A program made the position numbers and the translations under genes. Source: Bacteroides mediterraneensis (GTDB lineage: Bacteria; Bacteroidota; Bacteroidia; Bacteroidales; Bacteroidaceae). From it: 64,000 nt of DNA. The stretch spans positions 2,072,919 through 2,136,918 of the forward strand of contig NZ_LT635783.1 in the NCBI RefSeq assembly GCF_900128455.1, read 5' to 3'. Shown in pieces: positions 62,643-64,000 of the stretch. The notes under the pieces are model-generated. The model made no database searches, had not been told where the DNA came from, and worked only from the letters and a program-made list of their open reading frames with translations. Positions within the stretch are counted from its first letter, which is position 1; each line of letters starts with the position of its first letter.

Positions 62643-62748
62643 AAACGCAAGTGCATTTACCTTAAAACGCAAGTGCGTTTTGTCTGAAACGCCTTTACGT
62701 TTTCCTTCAAACGCACTTGCGTTTTGACCAAAACGTACTTGCGTTTTT
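62643..62748. repeat. Cluster of five imperfect palindromes AAACGCAAGTGCGTTT
   Basis: Copies at 62643-62658, 62664-62681, 62687-62703, 62709-62725 and 62730-62748, spaced by 4-5 bp, each with AAACG and CGTTT arms (the first ends ATTT) around a 6-bp centre that varies (CAAGTG, CACTTG, CCTTTA, TACTTG). Copies 2 and 4 pair with one another as well. They fill the 326-bp gap between thiN and aqpZ, together with about 120 bp that shows nothing else. They resemble bacterial REP/BIME-like elements. Confidence 0.8.
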
Positions 62749-62855
62749 CAGCGAATCGTTTCTGCCTGATTTTTAAGCAAATAAATCTTCTTTCTCTTGC
62801 TTTTCTCAAAAGAAAGTGCTAAATTAGGGCATCGTAGATTTTAAATGTAATGCCT

Positions 62856-63536
62856 ATGAAAAAGTATGTAGCAGAATTAGTCGGAACAATGGTTCTTGTA
62901 CTGCTGGGATGCGGTAGCGCCGTATTCGCCGGAGGAGTGGCCGACACAGTGGGTGCCGGAGTAGGAACCATCGGAGTGGCTATGGCTTTCGGACTCTCTG
63001 TCATCGCCATGGCTTACACCATCGGAAACATATCCGGTTGCCACATCAATCCGGCCATCACGCTGGGAGTGTGGCTCTCGGGAGGTATGAAAACCAAACG
63101 GGCACTGATGTACATGCTCTTTCAGGTGGTAGGCGCCATCATCGGCTCGCTGATTCTGACCTTGCTGGTATCGACCGGTGCGCACGGAGGACCTACGGCG
63201 ACGGGCTCCAACAGTTTCGCACCCGATGCCATGGGACAGGCGTTCCTGGCGGAAGCCGTGTTTACCTTTATCTTTGTGCTGGTGGCCTTGGGGGCTACGG
63301 ACGAGAAGAAGGGGGCCGGCAACCTGGCGGGACTGGCCATCGGACTGACGCTGATACTGATTCACATCGTGTGTATCCCGATTACGGGTACTTCCGTGAA
63401 TCCGGCCCGCAGCATCGGACCGGCCTTGATGGAAGGCGGACAGGCTATCGAACAGCTCTGGCTTTTCATCGTGGCTCCGTTTGTGGGAGCGGCTTTCAGT
63501 GCCCTCGTGTGGAAGTTCCTGCGCACGGATAAATAA
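62856..63536 (+). CDS. aqpZ: Aquaporin Z-type water channel
   Basis: About 226 residues from MKKYVAELVGT at 62856; an ATG at 62850 adds only MP. Six membrane helices and two half-helix NPA motifs are visible: CHINPAITLGVW and TSVNPARSIGPAL. The selectivity residues around them (His in VCIPITGTSVN and Arg in NPARS) point to a water channel rather than a glycerol facilitator. Confidence 0.95.
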   Translation: MKKYVAELVGTMVLVLLGCGSAVFAGGVADTVGAGVGTIGVAMAFGLSVIAMAYTIGNISGCHINPAITLGVWLSGGMKTKRALMYMLFQVVGAIIGSLILTLLVSTGAHGGPTATGSNSFAPDAMGQAFLAEAVFTFIFVLVALGATDEKKGAGNLAGLAIGLTLILIHIVCIPITGTSVNPARSIGPALMEGGQAIEQLWLFIVAPFVGAAFSALVWKFLRTDK

Positions 63537-63577
63537 AGAAGGACCCTCGATAGCATGTCTTTTTCATTTAAAAAGCG

Positions 63578-63585
63578 TATCTTTG
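63578..63585 (+). promoter_or_regulatory. -7 promoter box for the DUF486 gene
   Basis: TATCTTTG, 28 bp before the ATG at 63614, with AAAGGAAAAG just before the start codon. Confidence 0.6.
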
Positions 63586-63613
63586 CAGCCGGTTTTTAAA
63601 TAAAGGAAAAGAT

Positions 63614-63988
63614 ATGCTATCGCACGGAATTTATTCTATCGTTTTACTGATTTTTTCGAACATCTTCATGACGTTTGCCTGGTACGGGCACTTGAAGATG
63701 CGTGAGGAGTTCAGCTGGTTTGCCGCACTGCCGCTCATCGGGGTGATTGCGTTCAGCTGGGCCATTGCTTTTTTTGAATATTGTTTGCAGGTGCCGGCCA
63801 ACCGACTGGGTTTCAAGGACAGCGGCGGACCGTTCGACATCATGCAGCTGAAAGTGATTCAGGAAGTGATTACGCTGACGGTCTTCACGATATTTTCCAT
63901 GATTGCTTTCAAGATGGAATTGAAATGGAATCACTTGGCTGCCTTTTTCTGCCTGATTCTGGCCGTATACTTCGTATTCAAGAAATAA
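63614..63988 (+). CDS. DUF486 (DMT-like) small membrane protein
   Basis: A 124-residue membrane protein with four helices. It carries the conserved family motifs FSNIFMTFAWYGHLK, FFEYCLQVPANRLG and QLKVIQEVITLTVF of DUF486. It is distantly related to drug/metabolite transporters. Function unknown. Confidence 0.9.
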   Translation: MLSHGIYSIVLLIFSNIFMTFAWYGHLKMREEFSWFAALPLIGVIAFSWAIAFFEYCLQVPANRLGFKDSGGPFDIMQLKVIQEVITLTVFTIFSMIAFKMELKWNHLAAFFCLILAVYFVFKK

Positions 63989-64000
63989 GCGGCGGGGTCA

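Noticed and set aside
62643..62748. Repeat array read as a small CRISPR
   Set aside because: Units are palindromic, 16-19 bp, with gaps of only 4-5 bp and no cas genes near.

Overview
The window looks like chromosomal DNA of a gut Bacteroides/Phocaeicola-type bacterium. The evidence is the gene content (FloA-NfeD, PnuC-type transporter next to thiamine pyrophosphokinase, hybrid cluster protein, TonB receptor, Bacteroides-style mobilization genes) and many TAnnTTTG -7 promoter boxes just upstream of genes. The species is not resolved. No rRNA, tRNA or CRISPR array was seen.

Region 1 (1 to about 16.75 kb) is an integrative mobilizable element. It probably sits at the 3' end of mnmE and continues off the left edge. 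It holds a tyrosine integrase, a four-HTH DNA-binding protein, an excisionase-like HTH protein, a DUF3987 protein, a zinc-finger/Toprim primase, MobC and a relaxase, with a candidate oriT beside mobC. Its AT-richer cargo includes an XRE regulator followed by a 1728-aa DEAD-box/DUF1998 helicase with a nuclease-like C-terminus and the start of an SNF2 helicase (a DISARM- or Druantia-like arrangement), an unknown membrane-anchored protein, and a HAD hydrolase next to a CHAT/caspase-like protein whose start is not a normal codon.

Region 2 (16.7 to 39.6 kb) is core chromosome: mnmE, fRMsr, uridine phosphorylase, floA-nfeD, a TPR/PD40 protein, a TtcA-like thiolase, an HcpR-like regulator with hcp, an M28 peptidase, a TonB receptor, an EFR1 ferredoxin, AraC, MBL and radical SAM genes, an HxlR/flavin reductase pair, a second HxlR gene, and a five-gene operon (circularly permuted ATP-grasp, alpha-E, transglutaminase, two AstE-like proteins). 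The second AstE-like protein has lost key active-site residues.

Region 3 (39.6 to 42.4 kb) is an intact IS21-family element with exact ends and a 7-bp target duplication. It sits inside what was a hairpin between two convergent genes.

Region 4 (43.4 to 61.0 kb) is a nine-gene BREX operon on the minus strand: brxA, brxB, brxC, a PARIS-like AAA ATPase and DUF4435 pair, pglX, a SIR2 protein, pglZ and brxL. BREX thus carries two apparent abortive-infection modules between its core genes. The BrxL C-terminus looks like an MIT_C (PLD-like) domain.

Region 5 (61.2 to 64 kb) is core again: a PnuC-family transporter (probably PnuT) with thiN, a cluster of five 16-19-bp palindromes, aqpZ and a DUF486 membrane protein.
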